Positions 1-10,800 of a DNA stretch of 64,000 nucleotides are shown here, one piece after another (the first letter of the stretch is position 1; the number at the start of each line of letters is the position of its first letter). The notes under the pieces are model-generated. The model worked only from the letters and a program-made list of their open reading frames with translations, was not told where the DNA came from and made no database searches. The stretch is taken from the NCBI RefSeq assembly GCF_035582795.1, contig NC_134373.1, positions 42,577,173-42,641,172 on the forward strand, in the 5' to 3' direction. Both the position numbers and the translations under genes were made by a program. Source of the DNA: Mycteria americana (Eukaryota > Chordata > Aves > Ciconiiformes > Ciconiidae).

Positions 1-619
1 TCAATTTAAAAGACCTTATAAACACGGATAAGAGCGTCAGCATGTGTTTTATAGGTAAAGTTACAACTCTCATTAACACCTCACTGTAAGGAGACGGGCG
101 TTACAAAGCTGAAGTTATACGTAACATCTACTCCACAAATGAGCGATTTTGCCAGATACCGAGGCCGGTCACTTAGGACCATTAATAAAGCATACCCTGC
201 AGACGACGAGACGAGACTACGCGCTGCAACGCCACACAGCCGTATTCTTTTGGCCCAGGTTAACAACTCAACGTCCACCTTTCAGGAAATAAGCTTTCCG
301 GTGACTTAGAGGCGGGGGGGGGCGGGGGGGAGGTTAAAACCCCCCAACTTTTCTGGCCGCAGCGTGTCCTCCCGGGCCTCCCGAGGGAGGGAGGGAGGCT
401 CCCGGGAGCGCCGCCGCCTCGCCCTTTAGCCCCGGGGGCCACGGCTGTGCCGGGGTACGAGGGCGGGCAGCCACCCGCTGCCCAGCGCGGCCGCACCGAG
501 CCCTCCCGCCGCCGTCCGAGCGGCGAGGAGCCGCCGCCTCACCCCGCCGGGGATCGCCCTCAGGCCCGGCCCGTCCACAGGCCGCCGCCTCTACCTCCTC
601 CCGCCGCCTATGCCCTCAC
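1..619 (-). other. ARL5A: ARL5A intron 1, 5' end (partial)
   Basis: This is the sequence downstream of the exon 1 donor (GTGAGG reading from 619 on the minus strand). The rest of ARL5A lies off the left edge. From about 300 upward the intron is inside the CpG island, with G runs near 311-330. Positions 1-299 are of ordinary composition, and I see no exon, repeat or RNA gene there. Confidence 0.8.
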
Positions 620-1060
620 CCTGATGGTTGAACAGCCTCCATATCCTGGTGAAGAGGATCCCCATCCTCAGCCGGGGCAGCTCCGGGCCTCGCCGGCTCC
701 TCAGCGCCTACTGCGGGGTTAACCCGCTCCCGGAACGCGGGCGGCTCAGGGCCCGGCCCAGCGCCCGCTTTGCCGGCGGAAAGGCGGGCTAGGGCCTCGC
801 CGGGCCTGCACACGTTCGGACATCGCCGCCCCGCTCCTCTCTCGCCTCACCGCCTGCCCGGGCCGGCCGCGGAGCGGGGAGAGCAACGCGCGGCGCTCCG
901 ACCAGCGACCCCGCGGCCACCGTAGAGCCGGGGGAGGCGGGGGCGGACGCGGCGCTGTGACGTACGGAGGCGGGGCCGCCGCCGCAGCCGCCATTACGCG
1001 ACTCCGCCTCAGCGAGTGGCTCTCGCCGACGGGAGCCGCTCGCATTTAGGTCTTCCCGCC
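300..1060 (-). promoter_or_regulatory. ARL5A: CpG-island promoter of ARL5A
   Basis: This block of about 760 bp is very G+C-rich and CpG-dense, whereas the surrounding sequence is AT-rich. It covers ARL5A exon 1 and its upstream flank. On the minus strand it contains a YY1-like AATGGCGGC (987-995) and, close by, a CRE-like TGACGTA (958-964). Both are common near the start sites of widely expressed TATA-less genes. I expect transcription to begin between about 670 and 1000, giving a GC-rich 5' UTR, but no start site can be fixed from sequence alone. Such islands often also fire in the opposite direction, and I see no recognisable plus-strand gene here. Confidence 0.75.
620..665 (-). CDS. ARL5A: ARL5A coding exon 1 (ADP-ribosylation factor-like GTPase 5A, N-terminus)
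   Basis: The minus-strand ATG at 665-663 opens the peptide MGILFTRIWRLFNHQ, which is the N-terminus of ARL5A. The exon ends with a single G (620) before the donor GTGAGG. That leaves a split codon, expected to become the Glu that follows Gln in ARL5A. Gly2 is the family's N-myristoylation site, and the short amphipathic helix after it anchors the GTPase to membrane. From family knowledge, ARL5 proteins act at the trans-Golgi and recruit tethering factors such as GARP. The GTP-binding motifs are in later exons, outside the window. The start context is GAGGATGG, with purine at -3 and G at +4. Only 46 coding bases are present. ARL5B begins similarly, but the neighbouring CACNB4 favours ARL5A. 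Confidence 0.9.
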
Positions 1061-1413
1061 CAGAGATTTAAAAAAAACAGGTAATAACTAGGTTATACAC
1101 ACCTCTGTGTGATAGGCTAGACACGAGGTGTGGGATGTTTCCCCTCATTTGTCTTCTCCCTGAGCAAAGTACTGCTTTATTTAACAGAGAAACGCCGCGG
1201 TGCTTCCCTTTCGTTAAGCTGTCTAGCAGGGCTAATGCCCAGCACGTTTCAGCCTCAGGGCCTTTTTATTAATTTTACATGGGTCGGTCATGTTTTGTCT
1301 TTAAGTGACAGCGGTGGTGGATGCAACTTTAAGCAACGGGTATTTTCAGTGTTAGGATTTGTAACTTAAAGTATTCTCTAGGGAGCCAGAGGTAGATTGC
1401 ACGGCCGTGGGAC
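1061..1413. other. Intergenic, nothing recognised
   Basis: This is the spacer between the ARL5A CpG island and the first LTR. No exon, RNA or repeat was recognised. Confidence 0.5.
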
Positions 1414-2736
1414 TGTATTGGGTTTGCGTGGCAAGGTTTTGGTAGCGGGGGGCTACAGGGGTGGCTTCTGTGAGAAGCTGCTAGAAGCTTCCCCCATGTC
1501 CTATAGAGCCAGTGCCAGTGGGCTCCAAGACAGACCCGCTCTTGGCCAAGGCCGAGCCCATCAGCGACAGTGGTAGCACCTCTGGGATAACGTGTTTAAG
1601 AAGGGGAAAAAAACCCTGCACAACTACAGCCGGAGAGAGGAGTTGAGAATATGTGAGAGGAACGACCCTGCAGACCCCAAGGTCAGTGGAGAAGGAGGGG
1701 AGGAGGTGCTCCAGGCGCCAGGGCAGAGATTCCCCTGCAGCCACAGTGCAGAGCATGGTGAGGCAGGCTGTCCCTGCAGCCCCTGGAGGCCCACGGTGGA
1801 GCAGATCTCCACTGCAGCCCCTGGAGGCCCACGGTGGAGCAGATCTCCACTGCAGCCCCTGGAGGCCCACGGTGGAGCAGATCTCCACTGCAGCCCCTGG
1901 AGGCCCACGGTGGAGCAGATCTCCACTGCAGCCCGTGGAGGTCCACAGTGGAGCAGATCTCCACTGCAGCCCATGGAGGCCCACGGTGGAGCAGATATCC
2001 ACCTGCGGCCCGTGGAGGACCGCACACCGGAGCAGGTGGGTGCCCGAAGGAGGCTGTGGCCCCGTGGAGAGCCTGTGCTGGAGCAGGCTCCTGGCAGGAC
2101 CTGTGGCCCTGTGGAGAGAGGAGCCCACGCTGGAGCAGGTTTGCTGGCAGGGCTTGTGACCCCGCGGGGGACCCACGCTGGAGCAGTCTGTTCCTGAAGG
2201 ACTGCACCCTGAAGGGACCCACGCTGGAGCGGTTGGTGAAGAACTGCAGCCCGTGGGAAGGACCCACGCTGGAGCAGTTTGTGGAGGACTGTCTCCCGTG
2301 GGAGGGACCCCACGCTGGAGCAGGGAAGAGTGTGAGGAGTCCTCCCCTGAGGAGGAAGGAGCGGCAGAGACCAGCAGTGATGAACTGACCGCAGCCCCCA
2401 TTCCCTGAACCCCTGTGCCGCCGAGGGGAGGAGGTGGAGAAATGGGAGTCAAGTTGAGCCCGGGAAGAAGGGAGGGGTGGGGGGAATGTGTTTCAAGATT
2501 TAGTTTTTATTTTCTCATTATCCTACTCTGATTTGATGGAGAATAAATTAAACTAATTTCCCCAAGTCGAATCTGGTTTGCCCATGATTTTGACAGTAAT
2601 TGCTGAGTGATCTCCCTGTCCTTATGTCAACCCACAAGCTTTTTGTTGTATCCTCTCTCCCCGGTCCGGCTGAGGAGGGGAGTGACAGAGTGGCTTTGGT
2701 GGGCACTGGGCGTCCAGCCAGGGTCAACCCACAACA
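1414..2736 (+). mobile_element. Solo LTR of an avian endogenous retrovirus, copy 1 (with expanded minisatellite)
   Basis: The element runs from TGTATTGGG to CCCACAACA, so it has the TG...CA termini of an LTR. It is the reverse complement of the copy at 4795-5911 over its whole length, apart from the minisatellite. Orientation is inferred from an AATAAA (about 2542) near the 3' end, followed by a U5-like stretch. The interior is built of degenerate units containing CACGCTGGAGCAG. I recall this LTR type as very abundant in neoavian birds, probably ERVL or ERVK class, but I cannot fix its family name. No internal retroviral genes adjoin it. The flanks (GGGAC left, GGTTA right) do not form a target-site duplication. 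The long open frames inside it come from composition and are not genes. Confidence 0.85.
1774..2001 (+). repeat. 38-bp minisatellite, six copies, inside LTR copy 1
   Basis: Six head-to-tail 38-bp units occupy exactly 228 bp, with starts at 1774, 1812, 1850, 1888, 1926 and 1964. Each begins CTGCAGCCCCTGGAGGCC or a close variant and ends GCAGATCTCCA. Copies 1-4 are essentially identical. Copies 5 and 6 carry substitutions (GTGGAGGTCCACAG and CATGGAGG/GATATCCA). The other LTR has a single unit, at about 5510-5556. Five extra units (190 bp) account for most of the 206-bp length difference between the two LTRs. Confidence 0.92.
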
Positions 2737-4794
2737 GGTTAAACCAAGCTGCCACACATATGTCTTAAACGATGATTTCACTACCAGAGGGGCCAGAGAT
2801 GAAATCTCAACAATACTTTCCTAGTCCTAAAATATACCCTATATTCATTCATCTTGTAAAAACATCACTCCATTTTTGCAGCTGTTGGGTACAGGCAAGC
2901 TGTTGGTAGTCAGGGGGTGTTATGTGGCAGGACCAAGGGGCACCAGCTGCAGCTTTGTAGAAGTTGCTTCAGTAAGTCACAGGATCTATCAAAAAAACCT
3001 ACATGGGGGAAAAAACGGCAATGCTCTTCTGTTTAAAGAATTAAAATAAATGGTTTAATTGAATTCTGCTACCCTCTCACGTAGTTGTGCAGCCTCCCTA
3101 ACCCTGGAACGAGCCCACGGGTTTCGGGCTTGCTCTCTGTTCACACCAGGAGAACTAAGAATAGAAATGAATCGTATGCATCTGAAATTCTCAGCTGAGG
3201 TACGGCAGAAAGGGGGATAATTGTCGGCTGATGAATAATTAATTCCACCGCAGGCTGAATGCTGAACTTGCGGAAAGTGTAGCAGATCTGAGGAGCTGCT
3301 TCATTTACCTGCCAGCCACATGCCGTCCCAGTGCTGCAGCTCTGACACGGGGACGGACGGTTCCTGCTGTATGCTTTGATTTCCCTCGCCTTCCCCCGTC
3401 AGCTCCTCCGAAGCCACTGCACTCAGCCTGCAGCCATCCTTGCTTGTCCCAAGAGGAATACACCAATCTTGGTAACTCCAGCCGTTACAGAAGGATATTT
3501 GTGCATTGCACTTACATATGATAAAGCATCGCTACTTTTGCAAAATCATGCTGATTGTCATGTTTGAGGTTAAAAATGAACTATATAATTCTAAAACAGT
3601 GGGCCAAAACCTTCATATCAAACAGCCTTCATATTAAGAGACTTTTTTTTCCACAGACTGCTGGTAACTGTTTAGCAAACGAAGGTTTCACAGACTAGCT
3701 GGAAGGTGTCTGGGCTAACTGTTTTTTCCCTGCTATATTAGGTAGCTGGTAGTGCATCGCTACTGTTAGTGCTGGAAAAGGTGCAAAGCACGAACACCAT
3801 GGACGACAATACATTACATCTAGTTATTTTAAACCTGGGTGACTACAGATCCCTTACTAGTGCTGTGCATGATTTGTTTTTATCCTATTAAAGTTGTAAC
3901 ATGCCAGTTTATTATCAGGATATTTATTCTCTTCAACTGTTAAGGACCATCTATTCCCCTTCACGGCAACAGAAAGCATGAAAGCCCACAGACAGAAGCA
4001 GCTCAGATTGCTACTGGCCTTGCTGCTTCGACAACGGGCCAATCTTGCAGCAGGGAAAATAAAAGCAAGAAGCCACTGTCAGAATAAAAGCTGTTAGGAG
4101 GCAAGCAGCAAAAACCTCTGAAATAAGAAAGGAGCGTGTCATACGGGAAGGGGGCCAGATACCATGTGGAAAGATGAAAGCAGCATAGCAGGCAGCGAGT
4201 AAGGCAGGGGGAGGCGGAACTGAGCGAGTCGGTGTGCCAGCCTGCAGAGGAGGGGGAAAATGGACCCAGCGGTAAGTGCCCGCGTGGACAGGGAAAAGGG
4301 AGGCCATGATCAGGTGAGGGGACAATGTGGCATGAAGAGCAAAGCCGGTACCACGGACTATCAATGACAGAAAGTTCTACTGTGTAATGCTGACAGTTCT
4401 GAGGAACACGAGCATGTCCAGAGGACTTCAGGACTTCAAGGACAGAGAGGCTTCTCCGTCCCCAGTAAGGCTTTCCATCTTAAGAGAAGCTTCCCCATCT
4501 CAATATGGAGGCTTCTCCATCCCAAGTGGGGACAGAGCATGGCTCCATGGCTGGCTCAGCTGCCACCTGGCCAAGCTTTCACATGAAAAGGAACTCGGTC
4601 GGCTTGCTGTGGTGATAAAGCCTACAAACTCCCAGCTTCAGAGGAGATGCCTTTTGAACTTAAAAAACAGGCTTTCCACCGGTTTCACTCTTTCACACGA
4701 TCCCTTCCAAAGTTAAATTTACTTTTTCAGAACTGCAGGTGTGGGTGTTCTCTACCATGCTCACCCAGTGGTCTTTAAAACGAAGATGTGCCCA
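2737..4794. other. Intergenic spacer between the two inverted LTRs
   Basis: About 2.06 kb with no recognisable exon, RNA or transposon. A short imperfect repeat of GGCTTCTCCATCCC-like motifs occurs near 4448-4525. The open frames here look random. Confidence 0.5.
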
Positions 4795-5911
4795 TGTGGT
4801 GGGTTGACCCTGGCTGGACGCCCGGTGCCCACCAAAGCCACTCTGTCACTCCCCTCCTCAGCCGGACTGGGGAGAACAACGAAAGGCTCGTGGGTTGAGA
4901 TAAGGACAGGGCGATCAGTCAGCAATTACTGTCATGGGCAAAACAGATTCGACTTGGGGAAATTAGTTTAATTTATTCTCCATCAAATCAAAGTAGGATA
5001 ATGAGAAAATAAAAACTAAATCTTGAAACATCTCCTCCCCACCCCTCCCTTCTTCCCGGGCTCGACTCCCGTTTCTCCACCTCCTCCCCTCAGCGGCGCA
5101 GGGGTTCGGGGAATGGGGGCTGTGGTCAGTTCATCACTGCTGGTCTCTGCCGCTCCTTCCTCCTCAGGGGAGGACTCCTCACACTCTTCCCTGCTCCAGC
5201 CTGGGGTCCCTCCCACGGGAGACAGTCCTCCACGAACTGCTCCAGCGTGGGTCCTTCCCACGGGCTGCAGTTCTTCACCAACCGCTCCAGTGTGGGTCCC
5301 TTCCATGGGGTGCAGTCCTTCAGGAACAGACTGCTCCAGCGTGGGTCCCCCGCGGGGTCACAAGCCCTGCCAGCAAACCTGCTCCAGCGTGGGCTCCTCT
5401 CTCCACAGGGCCACAGGTCCTGCCAGGAGCCTGCTCCAGCACAGGCTCTCCACGGGGCCACAGCCTCCTTCGGGCACCCACCTGCTCCGGCATGGGGTCC
5501 TCCACGGGCCGCAGGTGGAGATCTGCTCCACCGTGGGCCTCCACGGGCTGCAGGGACAGCCTGCCTCACCATGCTCTGCACTGTGGCTGCAGGGGAATCT
5601 CTGCCCTGGCGCCTGGAGCACCTCCTCCCCTCCTTCTCCACTGACCTTGGGGTCTGCAGGGTCGTTCCTCTCACATATTCTCACTCCCCTCTCCGGCTGC
5701 AGTTGTGCAGGGTTTTTTCCCCTTCTTAAACACGTTATCCCAGAGGTGCTACCACCATTGCTGATGGGCTCGGCCTTGGCCAAGAGCGGGTCCATCTTGG
5801 AGCCGGCTGGCACTGGCTCTATTGGACATGGGGGAAGCTTCTAGCAGCTTCTCACAGAAGCCACCCCTGTAGCCCCCCGCTACCAAAACCTTGCCATGCA
5901 AACCCCACACA
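4795..5911 (-). mobile_element. Solo LTR of an avian endogenous retrovirus, copy 2 (inverted relative to copy 1)
   Basis: The plus-strand sequence runs from TGTGGTGGGTTGACCC to AAACCCCACACA. It matches the reverse complement of the LTR at 1414-2736 throughout, including the same GCTCCAGCGTGGGTCC-type internal units and the CACAGAAGCCACCCC segment near the end. It is 1117 bp against 1323 bp for copy 1, and it carries only one 38-bp unit. The flanks (GCCCA left, CCTGT right) do not match each other, so no target-site duplication is visible. Because the two copies are inverted, they cannot be the paired LTRs of one provirus. They are separate insertions or the product of later rearrangement. Confidence 0.85.
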
Positions 5912-6297
5912 CCTGTATTGTAGCACTGCTTTTTTACATGCTAACGCTAACGTTGGGCTCCCCATTGCTGGGGGAAGCGTTCTAAGCAGCACTCAAATGG
6001 ACATGGCTTATCGTGAACACAGTTACAGAGTTTCCTCCTGGAAATTTGAAAAGCCTTTTTCAGGTTGTGTATGTTTTGTTCCAAGCAACAGCAAGGCAGG
6101 CAGTGGGTCATCGAGCATTTCTGTGCTGCAGAAGCCCATCGTCTGCCTACGGTAGGATTTCACCAGTGGAGGGGAAAATAATTCTACACAGAAGAACCCA
6201 AACATGTGGAGAAGGCAGACAAGATACGTGGCTTATGAACTTTGAACTTCTAGAATCATAGGAAAACACACAAAATAATGTATTTTTGCTATGTTAT
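5912..6297. other. Intergenic, downstream of CACNB4
   Basis: This short stretch lies between LTR copy 2 and the candidate distal polyadenylation signals of CACNB4. Nothing was recognised in it. Confidence 0.4.
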
Positions 6298-6326
6298 ATT
6301 TATTGAAAGACCTTCAGCTCTTTATT
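6298..6326 (-). terminator. CACNB4: Candidate distal polyadenylation signals of CACNB4
   Basis: On the minus strand two AATAAA hexamers lie 23 bp apart (plus-strand TTTATT at 6298-6303 and 6321-6326). They are the last such signals before LTR copy 2. Using them would give a 3' UTR of about 7.8 kb. A known long 3' UTR for vertebrate CACNB4 makes this plausible. Other AATAAA sites on the same strand (7434-7439, 9294-9299, 11526-11531, 12922-12927, 13577-13582) could serve as alternatives. Cleavage sites cannot be placed from sequence alone. Confidence 0.35.
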
Positions 6327-7741
6327 AACAGCTTAGATTAAAACTCGCATGCTTATATCCGATTTTGAACACTTAGGCAAGATAATTCAATTACACAGAA
6401 TTTTAAAAGCCCTGCACATGCATTAGATACGCAAAAGCCAACGTTAATTCACATGCAACATGCAGCTTACCTGGTAAATGCATCTGTGTCCTTCCAAGGC
6501 ATACTCCCGACAGAAACGCTGAGGAAGCAAGCGCACTGTCCAACTGGTTATCACAGGCACCACCAGGCCCGGAGAGATGCGAGAGGAACGTCCCAATGGG
6601 TGAAATGTGCCCGAGCCCGGCCGATGGCCACCACCGCTCTCCCCTCCGGCACGAACCCCAGAAGGGCAGGAGCACAGGGAACCCAGCAACGCCCTTACTG
6701 CTCTGGTGGGCTCAGCACGGCCCTGTGCTGCCGCGCAGCCGCTTTGGTCCCCTGCTGCCGTACCGAGGAGTCTGAAAGCACCGTACTGCCCGGTTTTTTG
6801 ATGATGACAGCATCTCTGTTAGGTTGCTGGCTCCTGATATTCTCTCGTTGGAAGAGGTAGCATGGAACTCTCTGCTAGAGGTAGCATCTTTCCCTCCTTT
6901 CTTGTTTTCAAGATACTATAAACTGTATTTAATTTTCTTTTAATTATTCATTCAATCCTGAATACCTCACATCATTCCGATACTTGTTTCTGTCTAGGAA
7001 CCAATTTTAAATTAATACGAGATCATACTGAGGACCAGACCCAAAGACCATTAACATTCAGGAAAATCCTTCAACTGAGCAATTGGCTGAAAGTATTTTA
7101 CTTCCCGATGGAATAGTGAGATATTATATGTATTTATGTACCTCTGAGTTGCAGCTATTTAAGAGCAGATAGATTTAAAAATAAGCATCGTTCATTTCAC
7201 AGACCAGATGCATCTTCTTCTTCGGAGTCTCATTAATTTTTACTAAAAATGCTAACACGTGAAGCTGCTGCCAAAAGCTATCAATAAACAATAAATTCAA
7301 ACAATAAAAATACCGCAATGCTCTGAATGGTTTTCTCAAGTGACTCTTCTGAGCTTTTTCCCAATCTTGACTGCAGAATACAAAGAGACTTAAAAGACTT
7401 CCAAACAGTTTGTAGTTTTTTCATTTATTGTAGAAAAGTTATTGTAATGCAGTTCATTTTTGTACATCTAAATTCCATAAAACAAATCCATAGAAATGAG
7501 GATACTATCAGCATGCAGTCTGCATTTTCTTTTTTAAATGATTCTGGTCACAAAAATAACAACACTTTTTTTTTTTTCTTTGAAAGCCACTAAAAGCAGA
7601 GGGAGAGCAAAGCATGCAACACTGTACACATTTGCATAGTATATGTTACCCAGCATGCCTTGTAGAATGCTACACATACAGTATCTATAGAAGTAAAAAC
7701 AGAAAGGGGCAAATCAGCAGAAAACACAAATTTGTGGGTTG

Positions 7742-7770
7742 TTTTTTTTTTTTGTTTTTTTTTTTTTTTT
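7742..7770. repeat. Poly-T tract
   Basis: Twelve T, one G, then sixteen T on the plus strand. This reads as A-rich in CACNB4 transcript sense. Confidence 0.9.
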
Positions 7771-7806
7771 AGTAAAGGCAGTAATGTCTTTACCAGTGTG
7801 ACTCTG

Positions 7807-7863
7807 AACTGGCTCCCAGTGAGGCTGGAGGTAACACTGCCAAGCTATCACTGGGAACCAGTT
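7807..7863 (-). repeat. Strong imperfect hairpin in the presumed CACNB4 3' UTR
   Basis: The arm ACTGGCTCCCAGTGA (7808-7822) pairs with TCACTGGGAACCAGT (7848-7862). Fourteen of 15 positions are Watson-Crick and the mismatch is a C/A pair. One more A-T pair flanks the stem, giving a stem of about 16 bp around a 25-nt loop. The loop can pair partly with itself (GGC/GCC-like). I do not recognise it as a known microRNA or transposon end. Confidence 0.7.
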
Positions 7864-10800
7864 TGGGTGAGAAACAGAGATTTTCTGGGATCTGAGAAGC
7901 CCAAGGTCCGTAGTTTGCAGTTCGAATGACTGCTTTCCTCCTCTTTCCTCACCCCTCTCTTTCTCACGCGTACAGACAATTTGCACTTTGCTTGATTCTC
8001 TTCCTATGCCGCTCGTGTACAACCTCACTGACTTTCTCTCTGTGCATGAGAAGAGAATCGGCCGGGTTTCACGTGTAAATACACCTTGGGCCTAAGCATG
8101 CATTCCTTACACTTACTTTACGTTTTAAATTCTCAGCAATATCAGTGGAAGTTTTGGGTGGACTCGTCCACAGCTCTTACGGTGTAACATTCTTCTCTCC
8201 CCCACCTCCCCGTCCCCATACACGAAAGCAAGTAGTTCTGTAGCCCCAAGAACTTATTTACTGGGAGTGTTTCATTCCAGACCTTGGGCTACTAGGGTAG
8301 TTGTGATATATTCATCGGTCATATGCCAAAATCTACACATTGGCCAAAATTCAAAGTTATTCATGTCATTTCAGCTTTGAGGAGGAAATTAGCAGAAATG
8401 AATGCAGTGGACTTTCTAATTTTAAAAGGTTCTCTTTTTTTCATTAATTAGCATGGAAGGAATACAAGTTATTGAAAAATCAATCACATAGGCAAAGTGC
8501 AAGGCTGAGAAGTAAATTGCTGAAGTATCAGGCAGCAAGTTAAACTGATCAAAAATGCAATAAATCCATTGATGCTGGATCAAAATATCTACCCCTTTTT
8601 TTTCAAAAATACAATGCCAAATGCAATAGTGGAATTATTGTAAATTTGTGCTATTACAAATGTGCTTCTTTTTCCTTTCTCTGTTTTTACATCATTGGCA
8701 AAATAGATTATTCTGTACTGTACAATACATTTTTCTCACTATATGGATTTTCTACTGCTTATACAGAGTAGAGTTAATATCAAAGGGGACTGTGGCGTTA
8801 AATTTAATTACATTTTGTTTTTCAGGAAGTATTCATAAGGCATGTGATAATCAGTATGTGACATTTATGGTCAGACCTTGCAAATACTGACTCTCGGAGA
8901 AGACAGTAGTAAACACTGTGCCCAGCAGTAGGTGTCTGTAAGATCCAGTCCAGACAGTAACTCGCTGCCAAGAAATGTGAGGGGAAAAGGCAGGTCTACT
9001 AGACATCACCCAGACCAAGGCAATGCTGCTCCCAGTTTCACCGCTTTCAAAGGAACAAGGCAATGACACACTCTTAGTAACATTTTTAAATGATTTTTGC
9101 CTTCTCTCCAAATTCTCTATATGGATTCAGTTACAATATTTCTCTTGACTTCTTAAACGGATTCCACAAATAATGAAAGAGATCTTAACACAAACTTCAA
9201 TACTAAGTAGCATTTTCACTCTTTCTCCAAGTTAATTCCTTACATATATTTTACAACATTATTAAAGTGTCCCTTTAGTTTTAAAGGCATACCTTTATTT
9301 TTCTATATAAAATAAATTGGACTTGAGTAACAATCTTTACAAAGGTTATTCAAATGATGACTCTTCAAATAATATACTCTCTTTTGGCATAATTTTAAAG
9401 ATAGTGGGAACTTAATTCCCCCAGAGTTAAAAGTGGCTACATTACAGTACGTCGCAGTCTTGTTACTCTTTGTAGAACCACTATTTGAAGGAATGAGGGG
9501 CAGCTGCAACAAAATACATGACAGCAGAACCCCATGTATCCAAACTTGTATTCATACCACTTGGGGTAACACAACCCCATTTTAAAATACAGATTTTTAG
9601 GAGCAAAACGAGATCTGTATAAATGGTCTTTTACAAAATATGCATTTGATTTTTTTTCTTTTGTGGTCTCCAATTATTTTTGCTTTAAAAAAATGAAGAC
9701 CATGGAATCAAGGACAGGCTTCATAAGCACTGAACTTGGAAAACAAAATATATCAGAGGACACATTTAATACATTCTTGAAGAAAAAATGACTCATGAAA
9801 GCCCTAACTTACCCAAATCAGTATACTATGAAGTAATAGTATTAGCAATATTATTTTGAGAATGGTAATGTCAGTAAAGATAGGAGATTCTGGAGCGTTT
9901 CAGAGAAGTCTACGGTACTGAGACCAAGCTGAATTCAGCAGATTTGCAGTCAAACTGAACTTGAAGTTCCGGGTCTATGCACATCCAGAGGAACCACCGT
10001 CATCTTGTTACTCCTACAGCTACCCTTCCTCCTTTTTGTAATTGTCACTCTCTTAAGGACGTATTAAACATTATTTTAAAAGCAAGGAGCACAAAAGATT
10101 AAACCCCCAAATATCAACTTCAGAAGCAGCTTTCAAACCTGGAGAAAACACAGTAAAACGTTTTTCTATTTGCAGCAAACCCAACACTCCGAGTACGATC
10201 ACTGGCAACTGTGTCTGCTGAGCCACAGAGCTACCGCCAATCCCAAGCACACTGAATTGACCGGGGTCCATCAGAGTTAAGCCAAACAGACATGGTATTG
10301 GAAGCAGGCTGAGGGCCCAGCAGCTGAGAAGAGGGTGATCAGCAAGAGGTAGCAGCACTCGCTTCAGAAACTGCTCTTGCTCATCACGTACAAAATCGGG
10401 GTGCCACCTATTTCCATGGCAAGATGATTTTTCAGGATAACACCTAGGTGTCGGGCCATACTGCGCTATCAGTTCTCAAGCAGAGGAACTGATTTTTGCC
10501 AGACCGACCTGTTTAGAAAATGATCATCTAATTTGGCCCACTGTTTATGAACCAAAATTTGATATAGAACAGCTTTAGTTGCATTCCTTTAAACATAATT
10601 TCATAATATACTCAGTTAGAAAACATAATTGGTTGTGAGTTGCACATCCCATGGGATAAATGTTCATCTATGGAACTAGTAAAAGAACCTGTATATCTGT
10701 TAAATACAACTTGCCAAAGAGAAAGTATTTCAAATTAAAAGTTTAACAATTGTCTTTCAAGTGGCTTCAAGATTTTTCAAATACTTCGTTAATTCATTCA

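Noticed and set aside
446-1045. Open frames on both strands within the CpG island
   Set aside because: Pro/Arg/Ala-rich translations are typical of GC-rich promoter DNA with few stop codons. The only supported coding piece is ARL5A exon 1.
4011-4364. 117-codon minus-strand open frame between the LTRs
   Set aside because: Hydrophobic but with no known similarity, promoter or splice context. It is most likely random.
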